A stretch of DNA of 64,000 bases, from contig JADKIW010000001.1 of assembly GCA_016721115.1 (NCBI GenBank), forward strand, positions 945,501 through 1,009,500, given 5' to 3'. The notes under the pieces are model-generated. The model had not been told where the DNA came from and made no database searches. It saw nothing but the letters and a program-made list of their open reading frames with translations. Positions 8,780-16,826 of the stretch are shown here, piece after piece (the stretch's first letter is position 1; the number at the start of each line of letters is the position of its first letter). Source of the stretch: Candidatus Defluviilinea proxima. Lineage in GTDB: Bacteria; Chloroflexota; Anaerolineae; Anaerolineales; Villigracilaceae. The position numbers and the translations under genes are program-made.

Positions 8780-8967
8780 GCGTTAATCCGTACAGGGAGA
8801 AGGTGGACTTAACGTTTTGACAGGTTTTTCAAGAAGTGACAAACGACACGTGAAATGGACCGGGGGATGGTTGTATTATTTCAAAGGTGGTTTAGTTCTT
8901 TACTCTTTATTTACTCAAATTCTAAATGTCGATTGCTTCTTTCCATGTGTTCAGAAAAGGGTATATC

Positions 8968-9240
8968 GTGAGAAATTCCAAATCAGGCATTATTCTGCAG
9001 GCAAGTATTTTGTCACTGCTATTCTTTCTGGGGGCATGTGCTCCTGTGAAGGTAACCCCAACTGCCGCTCCCGAGGCAGACAAAAGCCGCTACACCACAG
9101 ACCTGGAATTCATTGCCCAAGCTCCCCGGACGATCATGGATACTCATCACAAGGCCGTTCAGGATCTGTGTGTTGAACGGCTAACTCAACTAGGTTACAA
9201 GATGGAGACACCAACATGGAATCGTTTCACGAATATATAG
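8968..9240 (+). pseudogene. Truncated lipoprotein, N-terminal remnant of an M28-type peptidase
   Basis: 90 residues from a GTG preceded by AAAAGG. The signal peptide ends in the lipobox LGAC (ASILSLLFFLGACAP). The part DLEFIAQAPRTIMDTHHKAVQDLCVERLTQLGY resembles the short N-terminal region that precedes the catalytic domain in M28 zinc aminopeptidases (normally R-PPGS, then HH/AVQ..I...L..LG). All metal ligands are missing because the frame stops soon after, at a junction with the DUF7000 gene whose start lies inside it. Most likely a deletion remnant; a short functional lipoprotein is the alternative. Family assignment is from memory of the motif. Confidence 0.5.
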
Positions 9241-9707
9241 ATGAATATAGAAAGCAAATGAAAAAAGGGGTGATTAGCAAGGCGTATAAAGGGTTAATGG
9301 AGTACATCCTGTATCTAAAGACATATTTCCAAAACAAATACCCTGACCATTTTGTGTCGGGAAGCATTTATTTTGGATACATGGACATGACCTATTTTTC
9401 TTTTTACCCAAAATCATTGGGCGATAAAAAATTAAAAATAGCGGTCGTATTCCTTCACGAGTCAATGAGATTTGAAGTTTGGCTGGCGGGAGCCAATAAA
9501 CAGGTCCAATCCAAATATTGGAAGCTGTTCAAGGAAAGTAACTGGAATACCTATCACCTCGTACCAACCACAAAAGGCGCCGATTCAATTCTGGAGCACA
9601 TAGTAGCAGACAACCCCGATTTTCATGACTTGGACACATTAACAAAGCACATAGAAAAAGAAACCGTGAAGTTCATCAAGGATGTTGAGAACTTCCTGTC
9701 AAAGTAA
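9216..9707 (+). CDS. DUF7000 family protein
   Basis: 163 residues, soluble, no signal peptide. The pattern EYRKQMKKGVISKAYKGLMEYI, YFGYMDMTYFSF and DKKLKIAVVFLHE matches the DUF7000 family, of unknown function and about this length. It overlaps the preceding lipoprotein remnant by 25 bp and starts with ATG without a strong ribosome binding site. It is AT-rich compared with the glycosyltransferase downstream, which suggests separate acquisition. Confidence 0.7.
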   Translation: MESFHEYIDEYRKQMKKGVISKAYKGLMEYILYLKTYFQNKYPDHFVSGSIYFGYMDMTYFSFYPKSLGDKKLKIAVVFLHESMRFEVWLAGANKQVQSKYWKLFKESNWNTYHLVPTTKGADSILEHIVADNPDFHDLDTLTKHIEKETVKFIKDVENFLSK

Positions 9708-9730
9708 ACCTTTCGCAATGGATAAATGGT

Positions 9731-11275
9731 ATGCAAGAACAAAAGCGCATCTTCGGATTGTCGTCCATCAACTTCGTTATTTTCCTTGCCGCCTTGGTGA
9801 AATTCGCTATTCATCTGTATAGTGCCCCAGGATATGGTTTCTTCGGTGACGAGTTTTATACCATTGCATTGAGCCGTCATTTGGCTTTCGGGTATGTGGA
9901 CCTGCCGCCGCTCGTTCCGGCATTGATGGCACTCAGCCGCGCAATACTGGGGGAATCATTGTTCGCTATGCACATCGTTCCAGCGCTCGCTGGAGCAGGG
10001 ACATTGGTGTTCATATGCATGATCACAAAAGAGTTCGGAGGCAAAACATTTGCTGTGACGCTGGCCGCGCTGGGGTTCATCGTCGTTCCCATCTGGCTCA
10101 GCGTTGACTCGGTCTTTTGTTACGACAGCATCGACCAGTTGATACTGTCTGTTTTTCTGTACACGCTTGTTCGATTTCTACGCACAGGGAATCGCAAACT
10201 CTGGATCCTTCTGGGGATGATCGCAGGTATCGCCTGCATGACCAAGATGACCATCCTGTTTTTAGGGCCGGGCTTTTTGGTCGCATTGTTGGCTTCGAAA
10301 TATCGAAAGGATCTGTTGACGCCCTGGCCGTGGCTGGGAGCGGCGCTGTGCGCGATCATCGTCTCTCCCTATTTGCTATGGCAGTATGCCAATGACTGGC
10401 CCACGCTCGAATATTGGACAAACTATGGGACGCACCGAGTCTATCAGGCGTCTCTTCCCCAATATCTGGTGAACGTTCTTGTTTACATGCACACGCTTCT
10501 TTTGCCCTTATGGCTGGCCGGACTATATCGGATCTTTCGCCGCCTCGATGGTGTGGACTACAGCTTCTTGGGAGTATTCTTCGTAGGTGCATTGGGGACG
10601 TTGTTTACCATCCACGCCTCCGCAAGAATGCTCGCGGAAGTGTTCATGCCACTCCTTGCAGCAGGTGCCGTATTTATAGAAGAGTTATCTGATCGTGCCC
10701 AATGGCGAAAGTGGATGCGAGTCAGCGTCACGATGTATCTGTTAGCCGCAGGCGCTGTCTCCATCCCACTCTGTCTCCCCATACTGCCGGTAGAACAATT
10801 ACTGTCCTTCAGCGACTCATTCAAGTCCATGATCCCGCCGGTGAAAGAATTCAACGGTCAGACGTTCCGAGTCTCACCAGCCATCTTTGGCCGCCTGGGA
10901 TGGGACGAAATGATCCGTGATGTAGCCGATGTATACAATGAACTTCCACAGGAAGAGCGCGCAGTAGCGGGCATCTACGCGGAATGGTACATGCCCGCCG
11001 GTGCGATAGATCACCTGGGACCACAATATGGCCTTCCTCACGCCGTCAGCGGATCGTTGACCTACTATCTCTGGGGGCCGGGGTATTCCTGGGACACGAT
11101 GATCATCGTCGCAGGCAAAATAAACTATCTGGATCTCTTTTTCAAAGAATGTGAAATGAAGAGGGAAGTGCAATACAAGTATGACATGTCATTTGGCAAA
11201 CTTTATATTCATGTGTGCAGAAAGCCTGTCATTCCCCCCGATAGGATTTGGCCCACGATGAAATCGTATCGGTAG
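9731..11275 (+). CDS. Glycosyltransferase family 39 (ArnT/PMT-like) membrane protein
   Basis: 514 residues with about 11 membrane helices over residues 10-360 and a C-terminal extracytoplasmic domain. After the first helix comes GFFGDEFYTIALSRHLAFGYVDLPPL, the acidic catalytic loop of GT-C enzymes that use polyprenyl-phosphate sugars, as ArnT does. It would transfer a sugar to lipid or protein on the outer membrane face; donor and acceptor are not visible. It starts 23 bp after the DUF7000 gene. No terminator is seen before the cassette array that follows. Confidence 0.83.
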   Translation: MQEQKRIFGLSSINFVIFLAALVKFAIHLYSAPGYGFFGDEFYTIALSRHLAFGYVDLPPLVPALMALSRAILGESLFAMHIVPALAGAGTLVFICMITKEFGGKTFAVTLAALGFIVVPIWLSVDSVFCYDSIDQLILSVFLYTLVRFLRTGNRKLWILLGMIAGIACMTKMTILFLGPGFLVALLASKYRKDLLTPWPWLGAALCAIIVSPYLLWQYANDWPTLEYWTNYGTHRVYQASLPQYLVNVLVYMHTLLLPLWLAGLYRIFRRLDGVDYSFLGVFFVGALGTLFTIHASARMLAEVFMPLLAAGAVFIEELSDRAQWRKWMRVSVTMYLLAAGAVSIPLCLPILPVEQLLSFSDSFKSMIPPVKEFNGQTFRVSPAIFGRLGWDEMIRDVADVYNELPQEERAVAGIYAEWYMPAGAIDHLGPQYGLPHAVSGSLTYYLWGPGYSWDTMIIVAGKINYLDLFFKECEMKREVQYKYDMSFGKLYIHVCRKPVIPPDRIWPTMKSYR

Positions 11276-11352
11276 GTTTCTATAGTGACACAATGAATTG
11301 CTTATAATAGATTTTTTCGAGAACAACTATAGTTTAGTAAATTTTTATTTTT

Positions 11353-11435
11353 AGCCGTATAACACTCCATTTTGGGGATTAGGCGGCGGCCGTCTATAAT
11401 CCGTTATACTGCGGCCGTATAATCACTAGTTAGCT
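11353..11435 (+). other. Candidate attI-like recombination site heading cassette array 1
   Basis: The segment contains CCGTATAACAC, then GGGGATTA, then TTATAC/GTATAA dyads, and ends GTATAA-N6-GTTAGCT, where GTTAGCT fits the integron core site GTTRRRY. The same ordered elements occur on the other strand at 40825-40898, directly upstream of the first cassette of the second array. Two direct copies of GCGGCCGT..ATAATC are also present here. Position, dyads and conserved end suggest an attI site; a shared cassette promoter is an alternative, since TATAAT is contained in it. Confidence 0.5.
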
Positions 11436-11522
11436 GGCTTGAGCTAGTATGTTGTGTTGTGAGGGCAAAAAACCGTATCGCTTTGCAAATCACACTTTAC
11501 TTTTCGTAGATAAGAGAACTCA

Positions 11523-11861
11523 GTGAAGAAGACACGCGAGATAGATTTTTTCACGACCTTGAAAAGAATTTATGCCTCTGGTTGGCTATTTTTCTTTAGC
11601 CTTCTCTTGTCGTTCATCGGTGGTATTTTGGTAGTTAATTTTCATGCTGCTATAACTCCAGAACAAGCGCCAATGCAGGGATACCCCCCGCTGCCCATCG
11701 GCTGGGAGGCTGGTGTATTCAATCATGGCGAGTACATTCATTGGCTTACAATTCAAAAGCATCCGATTCTCTACGCGATTTGTTTGGTCATACAATGGGG
11801 TCCAGCGATCATTTGGGCACCAATGATGATAAGATTCTATATTAAATCAAGACGAATGTGA
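11523..11861 (+). CDS. Two-helix membrane protein, first cassette of array 1
   Basis: 112 residues from GTG. Helices at about residues 20-42 (GWLFFFSLLLSFIGGILVV) and 80-103 (ILYAICLVIQWGPAIIWAPMMI), separated by a Pro-rich extracellular loop. No family recognised. It lies between the attI-like site and an attC-like palindrome and in the same orientation, which makes it a cassette gene. Its AT-rich composition differs from the glycosyltransferase upstream. Confidence 0.6.
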   Translation: MKKTREIDFFTTLKRIYASGWLFFFSLLLSFIGGILVVNFHAAITPEQAPMQGYPPLPIGWEAGVFNHGEYIHWLTIQKHPILYAICLVIQWGPAIIWAPMMIRFYIKSRRM

Positions 11862-11925
11862 AAATATTGGTGCACACATACAGAACCATGCACGAAATTC
11901 ACTGGCTGAGTATAGTGAAGACGCC

Positions 11926-12056
11926 AGCTAACACAGCGTGCAGCGGACGGCGGGGAGTCTGCGCCTTTTCAAGCATTTTTCTGGCTTCGAGCTTTTTCTA
12001 CATCTCAAACCTTTTCCTGCCCCGCCCGCGTCCGCCGCTAACGCAAACCGTTAGGC
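11926..12056 (+). repeat. attC-like site of array 1
   Basis: Left end AGCTAAC followed by ACAGCGTGCAGCGGACGG; right end CGTCCGCCGCTAACGCAAAC followed by GTTAGGC. The outer cores pair with each other, and CCCCGCCCGCGTCCGC pairs imperfectly with the GCGGACGGCGGGG arm, giving the long imperfect palindrome of an attC of about 131 bp. It follows the cassette gene in the correct orientation. Confidence 0.75.
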
Positions 12057-12103
12057 GGCAAAGCCAACAGCATCTAACCAATAAAACAGTAAACTAGAGA
12101 AAC

Positions 12104-12481
12104 ATGCAAATAAAATTATCAACTTCGATACGCCGTTTTATTCTTTTAGTTTTAGGTGTGTATATTTTCTTGGTAGTATTGGTTATAAGCATTTCAGCAT
12201 TATCTAATTCGCTTAACATCCCACAAGTGGGAAATCGATTATTACAAGTGGGACTTGCTCTCTTTGTGATTAGCTGGCTTATCCTTGGCTCAAGCGCCGA
12301 TAATGCCAAAGATGTTTTCAGAAGTCCACAGATCCGAAATGATAGTCTTTTCAAGCAACGTCGTAAGCGGCAACGCCCACTTGAAATGGCGCTCTGGGCG
12401 ATAATAATCGCTACAGCTCTTGTCGCTCTTACAGGCTTTCTATCAGTATATGCTGTGAATCTAGGTTTACTTTTGGCCTAG
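12104..12481 (+). CDS. Three-helix membrane protein, second cassette of array 1
   Basis: 125 residues. Hydrophobic segments at about 12-33, 47-63 and 96-124, with a basic loop QRRKRQRP between the second and third. No family recognised. It begins 47 bp after the attC right end, as expected for a cassette. A partial attC end (GCCGAACAAAGC near 12604) and a strong terminator follow. Confidence 0.6.
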   Translation: MQIKLSTSIRRFILLVLGVYIFLVVLVISISALSNSLNIPQVGNRLLQVGLALFVISWLILGSSADNAKDVFRSPQIRNDSLFKQRRKRQRPLEMALWAIIIATALVALTGFLSVYAVNLGLLLA

Positions 12482-12603
12482 TTTTTGTTGTGATTTTCAA
12501 CTGGAGATTGGTATGGTTCGTTCAAAGTTGCACAGAAAATAAGGCTTAAACTCGTGGAGTTGTAGGGTTTGTCAAAGTCAGGAGTCTTCCAGTTGTAAGA
12601 GAC

Positions 12604-12615
12604 GCCGAACAAAGC
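12604..12615 (+). repeat. Possible truncated attC (left half only)
   Basis: GCCGAACAAAGC resembles the R''-L'' end (GCCCAACAAAGC) of the attC sites of the second array, but no matching right half is found before the terminator at 12642. It may mark the eroded end of array 1. Weak evidence. Confidence 0.3.
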
Positions 12616-12641
12616 ACCCCGTAAAAGCATCGAGATAATGC

Positions 12642-12672
12642 AACAACTGCCTTGAATCTCAAGGCAGTTGTT
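12642..12672 (+). terminator. Rho-independent terminator ending array 1
   Basis: A 13-bp perfect stem AACAACTGCCTTG/CAAGGCAGTTGTT with a 5-nt loop is followed by TTTATTTA. It ends the plus-strand array and also lies directly after the minus-strand acyltransferase stop, so it may serve both directions. Confidence 0.85.
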
Positions 12673-12677
12673 TTTAT

Positions 12678-13403
12678 TTACCCACCCCTATACTTCCCTC
12701 GATACCCCTCCGGCAACAACACCGCCAGGGACTCCATGATCTGTTCCGTCCCTTCTTTCAGCATCAGTTGACGGTTATCGTTCTCTTTTAGATAAAACGG
12801 TTTTCCTACCGTCAATGTGACCTTTGCACGCTTCCACTTTTTCATCGAACCATAAATATTTTCGTTCTCCGTTCCGGTCATCGCCACAGGGACAATGGCC
12901 GCACCGGACTTCATCGCGAGGAAGGCGGCGCCCTCCGTCCCATCTTCGAGGCCGCCGGCCACAGATTGACGTCCTTCCGGCGCGAGCGCGATAAACCGTC
13001 CCTGAGATAAACCTTCGAGCGCGGCGCGCACAGCTTTACGGTCCGGCCTGCCGCGATGCACCCAGATGACTCCGTAGGCACGTAGGGCCGGTCCCGCCAG
13101 CCAGTCTTCATTCAATTCGATCTTGCCCATCCCATCAATGTTGGCAGGGATGGATGCGGCCAACAGAACAGCATCCGCATCGCCGAGGTGGTTGATGGTT
13201 ATTAAAGCCGGTCCATGTGTGGGGAAGTTTTCCACTCCGCTCACTTTCGCATTCGTCAAAACGAACACAATCAGTTTCGCGAACCCGCGCGCCAAAAAGC
13301 GAAAGACCCTGCGAGGCAGGGTCAACTCTGGTAATTTGACGAGGTCGGGCCGCCACCAATCAGTGACGGGTTTCGGCTCAGGGGAGGATGACGGAGTCTG
13401 CAT
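12678..13403 (-). CDS. 1-acyl-glycerol-3-phosphate acyltransferase family protein (second of a pair)
   Basis: 241 residues of the PlsC/LPLAT fold. The catalytic HX4D motif is in ITINHLGDADAV (about residues 70-81), the substrate motif in APEGRQSVAGG (about 140-150), and VPVAMTGTEN follows. A short hydrophobic segment near residues 33-50 anchors it to the membrane. It transfers an acyl group to a lysophospholipid or related acceptor in phospholipid synthesis. The start overlaps the previous acyltransferase by 26 bp, so the two are translationally coupled, downstream of cmk. Confidence 0.88.
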   Translation of the reverse strand: MQTPSSSPEPKPVTDWWRPDLVKLPELTLPRRVFRFLARGFAKLIVFVLTNAKVSGVENFPTHGPALITINHLGDADAVLLAASIPANIDGMGKIELNEDWLAGPALRAYGVIWVHRGRPDRKAVRAALEGLSQGRFIALAPEGRQSVAGGLEDGTEGAAFLAMKSGAAIVPVAMTGTENENIYGSMKKWKRAKVTLTVGKPFYLKENDNRQLMLKEGTEQIMESLAVLLPEGYRGKYRGG

Positions 13404-14070
13404 ACACGCCGCGATATTCTTCGGGCAACAGCCCGGCCAGATGACGCATCACAAGGTCTGCATTTGCCTGACGTGCTTCGTGTTTTTCTTTCCCCTTGGC
13501 TGTGTTCTCCGGCAAGGTGATGGGCTTGCCTATATTCATGACCAACGAGGGCCGGTCACCATGTGTAGCACGATGCCAGAAATCCTCGGTCGTGCCGATC
13601 AAGCCCACCGGCAGAACAGGCACGTTCGTTTGTTCAATGATATAAGCCACGCCGGGTTGGGCACGTCGCATTGCAGTGACGTGCGAACGTCCGCCCTCGG
13701 GCGCGATCAACAACGGATACCCGGCATTAATGACCGAAATGATCCGCGCGAACAAGGTGCGGTCATATTCGCCGCGATGCACGGGGATGACACCATAGAT
13801 CTTCAACACCTGTCCTTGAACAGGTTTGCTGAACACATCTGATGCACCAATGATCTCCAACTCTTCAGGCCAGAACGAGCCCGCAAACGGAGGATCGAAG
13901 ATCGAGACGTGATTCATCGCGACTACATACGGTTTTCCATACGGGATATTTTCTTTGCCTGTGATCTTTACATTTGCCAATACATGAAAAATCCCCCGAA
14001 AGACCGCCTTCACCACCGGGCGGCTCAACTTGAACTTCAACGGAACGCGATACACATCACTCATTTGCAC
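13378..14070 (-). CDS. 1-acyl-glycerol-3-phosphate acyltransferase family protein (first of a pair)
   Basis: 230 residues. HX4D in VVAMNHVSIFDPPF (about residues 49-62), the acceptor loop IAPEGGRSHV (about 122-131), and LPVGLIGTTEDFW. Membrane-associated acyltransferase for phosphatidic acid or related lipid synthesis. It overlaps cmk by 10 bp and the second LPLAT by 26 bp. The common bacterial linkage cmk-plsC supports the family call. Having two diverged copies in a row suggests different acyl acceptors or positions (inference). Confidence 0.88.
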   Translation of the reverse strand: MQMSDVYRVPLKFKLSRPVVKAVFRGIFHVLANVKITGKENIPYGKPYVVAMNHVSIFDPPFAGSFWPEELEIIGASDVFSKPVQGQVLKIYGVIPVHRGEYDRTLFARIISVINAGYPLLIAPEGGRSHVTAMRRAQPGVAYIIEQTNVPVLPVGLIGTTEDFWHRATHGDRPSLVMNIGKPITLPENTAKGKEKHEARQANADLVMRHLAGLLPEEYRGVYADSVILP

Positions 14071-14744
14071 AAGGCCAACACCTTTTCAAAGACTTCGTCC
14101 GCGTTCATTTTATCAGAGTCGATCACCACCGCATCATCCGCCGCACGCAACGGGGCCACATCGCGCGTCGAGTCGATGCGGTCACGTTCGATCACCTTCG
14201 CAAGAATATTTTCATAGTTCACGTCCGCACCACGCGCGCTCATCTCATCAAAACGCCTCTTCGCACGTTCCTCGGCGGAGGCATCGAGATAGATCTTCAA
14301 ATCCGCTTCGGGCAACACCACTGTGCCAATATCACGTCCCACCATCACAACCTTGCCGCGCTGACCGATGCGTCTCTGTTGTTTGCTCAACGCCGCCCGC
14401 ACACCGGCATATGCTGAGACGACTGACACGTTGGCATCCACTTCCGGCAGACGCGTTTCCCACGTGATATCTTTTCCTGCCACAAAGACATCGCACGCGC
14501 GTCCATCCGACTTTGAAGCTGGTTCCACATCAATGGGCATCGATTCCGCTAAAGCTGTGACCGCGTCTTCATCCTTCACATCAAGGCTGTGATCTAACGC
14601 GATCCACGTCACAGCGCGATACATCACACCCGTATCGAAGAAGAGATAACCAAGCGTTTCAGCCACCTTCAACCCCAAAGTGGATTTCCCCGAAGCGGCG
14701 GGGCCGTCTATTGCGATAATGGCTGGTACAGATTTATTTGTCAT
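14061..14744 (-). CDS. cmk: Cytidylate kinase
   Basis: 227 residues, full length. The P-loop is IDGPAASGKSTLG, the CMP-binding FDTGVMYRAVTW follows, then GRDIGTVVLPEADLKIYLDA and the LID segment EERAKRRFDEMSARG with its arginines. It phosphorylates CMP and dCMP to the diphosphates. First gene of a three-gene overlapping group with two acyltransferases. Its upstream region contains short hairpin repeats and no clear promoter. Confidence 0.95.
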   Translation of the reverse strand: MTNKSVPAIIAIDGPAASGKSTLGLKVAETLGYLFFDTGVMYRAVTWIALDHSLDVKDEDAVTALAESMPIDVEPASKSDGRACDVFVAGKDITWETRLPEVDANVSVVSAYAGVRAALSKQQRRIGQRGKVVMVGRDIGTVVLPEADLKIYLDASAEERAKRRFDEMSARGADVNYENILAKVIERDRIDSTRDVAPLRAADDAVVIDSDKMNADEVFEKVLALCK

Positions 14745-14761
14745 ATATATTTTTCGTTTCC

Positions 14762-14925
14762 ATTCAAACGCCGAAGGCGTGAAATGATTGTAGGAATAAA
14801 ATGCCGTGTGATGAACCCTGAAGGGGTGTCATGGCTTTGCACAAATCATGTCATCCCTTCGGGATTATTCGCCGGTGTCATCTGGTCTACAATCCTGCCA
14901 TCCCTTCGGGATTTGACCATTTTGC
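14762..14925. repeat. Cluster of short palindromic repeats between cmk and the GT-C gene
   Basis: The intergenic stretch holds several short dyads: ACGCCGAAGGCGT, CCCTGAAGGGG, and two copies of ATCCCTTCGGGATT. The units are separated by 40-60 nt and share CATCCCTTCGGGATT with the same flanks. They look like small interspersed hairpin repeats found between genes in Chloroflexota and Bacteroidota genomes. No gene is seen in the gap of 227 bp. Confidence 0.7.
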
Positions 14926-14971
14926 AAAGATTTTTTCTTCGCGCCCTTGGCGGGCTTTGCGGTTTAGAAAT

Positions 14972-16687
14972 TTACGGTTGTGTGTCTTGACGTGCGTCAG
15001 GGAACATGTCATCACGTGCCCAAAGGATGATGGTCTCTGTATCGCGCGGGAGTTGACGATATACGGCCCAACCAATCCAAGCCTGAGGTTGGATCGTATC
15101 CCACAACGGAGCCTGTCGCCACGTGAAATCCTGTCCGCGATAGGCAGATGGTAAGCCCAACTCATTCATCAATGGCGTGATGACGATGGGCGGCGCATTC
15201 AACGGGTCAAGCACGGAAACGACTTTCACTTCATGGTTCCGCAGTGCCCATTCAAGCGCAGGAGATTGAATGCCCATGATCGTCACCGGCTGCGAGTCGA
15301 TGTGTCCACTGCTCAGCATGGAAATATCGTTCACGGAGGCGGTCAGTAATTTAGCCTGGGTGGGCGGTTGATCTGGGGACCATAATTCCACACCGGTCGG
15401 CAAGCGGACTCCGCTTGCACTCCAGGCCGCGCCGAGGGCATAGATACCGAGGAACAACGAGAACGACCAGGTCGTACCGAGCCGAGCCGTGCGCGCAGAC
15501 CATCCCAGCGCAACAAGGATGATACAAACGGCAAGGATCAACGAAGCCCCGATCAACACGATATAGCGTGGACCCAAAGGCAGGTTAACGCTTTTGTTGA
15601 AAAGGTTCAACGGTGTGGTGGTGAACTGTTCATAGGGGTTCAATCCAATATTCGCAACATTGAACCAGATATAGATCAACAGGATCAAGATCGCCCCGGC
15701 CACCACACTGACTTCCACGCGTTCATCGAGGAAAATATCAAAGCTTTGCGAAAGTTCACGCGCGGCAAGCACAAGCAGCGGAATGATGACCCACGCCAAT
15801 TCACTCGTCTGACGATAGAAGATAGCCACCAACAAGGAAACTCCCAACCAAATACCCCAGCGAATGTAGCGCAGGCTTTGCAAACGAATGCCGCGGATCA
15901 ATGCGAAGATGGCGAGGAAGATCCCCAATATTTCATAACCGACGAAGGTAATGAGCATGCGCGATGGAGTGAAAACAGAGGGGGCCGTCCAGCCCTTGAG
16001 GTAGGCCGGGATCGAGTTGAACAATGCGCTGAGTCCATGTGGAGTGGTGAGGAAGAGCGTGCCAGCAAGGATGAGCGTGGAAATGAGTGCAATGATCGCG
16101 CTTCGTATATCGGGCATCACATCTTGTTTTGCGTTGCTCTTCATGCCCTGCCAAAAGAGGAAGGTTATACCAAGCATCAGAACGCCGGACCAGATCGAAG
16201 GTCCAGAGAGAAGCGCAAGACCAGCGAAGATACCGGCTGGGATGGCGCGTCCATTAATCCACATGCCCCATGCAAAGAGCAGGAAAGTCACAGCAAAGAT
16301 GGTGCCGCTGGCTTGACGTGAAAGGGCGGTCAGGCCGGGGTCGAATGCAAAGAGAAAGGCAAGAATAAGTGCGGGACGAGGGTGAAGTCTTTCACGGAAA
16401 TAGTAGGGCGCGAAAACGAGTAAGCTCCCCACAAGAGCAGGGGCGAGGCGCGCCATAAAGTTCGTGCTTTCAATGACGAGGAAGAGAATGCTGGTAAAGA
16501 GTATGTACGCGGGTTGTGGGCCAAGCAGGGTTGCCTTACCTTGCGCGATCTGCAATGCCTGCAACGCGAACTGTGCTTCTGAATCGGCAAGGGGAGCGGC
16601 GCCGAGTTGAACGAGGCGAAAACCGAGGGCGAGAAGAAAGGCCAGCCCATATAGCCAGCCTTCGTATTTGAGTCGGGAGGAGTTCAT
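14972..16687 (-). CDS. GT-C type glycosyltransferase-like polytopic membrane protein
   Basis: 571 residues with about 12 helices. After the first helix the loop GAAPLADSEAQFALQALQIAQG has the acidic residue position of GT39/PMT-like enzymes, and it is followed by PAYILFTSILF. A soluble C-terminal part (about 440-571) ends the protein. It probably uses a lipid-linked sugar outside the membrane. It is the last gene of the minus-strand block from 30 kb to 15 kb and is separated from the DUF2298 gene by a dispersed repeat. GT39 assignment is by loop pattern and topology. Confidence 0.7.
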   Translation of the reverse strand: MNSSRLKYEGWLYGLAFLLALGFRLVQLGAAPLADSEAQFALQALQIAQGKATLLGPQPAYILFTSILFLVIESTNFMARLAPALVGSLLVFAPYYFRERLHPRPALILAFLFAFDPGLTALSRQASGTIFAVTFLLFAWGMWINGRAIPAGIFAGLALLSGPSIWSGVLMLGITFLFWQGMKSNAKQDVMPDIRSAIIALISTLILAGTLFLTTPHGLSALFNSIPAYLKGWTAPSVFTPSRMLITFVGYEILGIFLAIFALIRGIRLQSLRYIRWGIWLGVSLLVAIFYRQTSELAWVIIPLLVLAARELSQSFDIFLDERVEVSVVAGAILILLIYIWFNVANIGLNPYEQFTTTPLNLFNKSVNLPLGPRYIVLIGASLILAVCIILVALGWSARTARLGTTWSFSLFLGIYALGAAWSASGVRLPTGVELWSPDQPPTQAKLLTASVNDISMLSSGHIDSQPVTIMGIQSPALEWALRNHEVKVVSVLDPLNAPPIVITPLMNELGLPSAYRGQDFTWRQAPLWDTIQPQAWIGWAVYRQLPRDTETIILWARDDMFPDARQDTQP

Positions 16688-16722
16688 AAGGGTATTTTAC
16701 CTGTATTTATTCTATGCGAGAC

Positions 16723-16822
16723 GGCGCTTCGACTTCGCTCTTCCCTATCAGAGTTTCCGTCCTGAGCGGAGGGCAGAGCGATCTTTGCGAAGCCCGTAGT
16801 CGAAGGACGCTCCGCTCAGCAC
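16723..16822. repeat. Dispersed palindromic repeat of the CTTCGACT..CGCTCAG type
   Basis: The segment GCTTCGACTTCGCTC ... GTCCTGAGCGGAGG ... AGTCGAAGGACGCTCCGCTCAGC forms imperfect inverted repeats. Related copies lie at 24853-24953, 42525-42628 and 54263-54380. It fills the gap between two genes and may act as an mRNA end structure. Confidence 0.75.
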
Positions 16823-16826
16823 GGTG

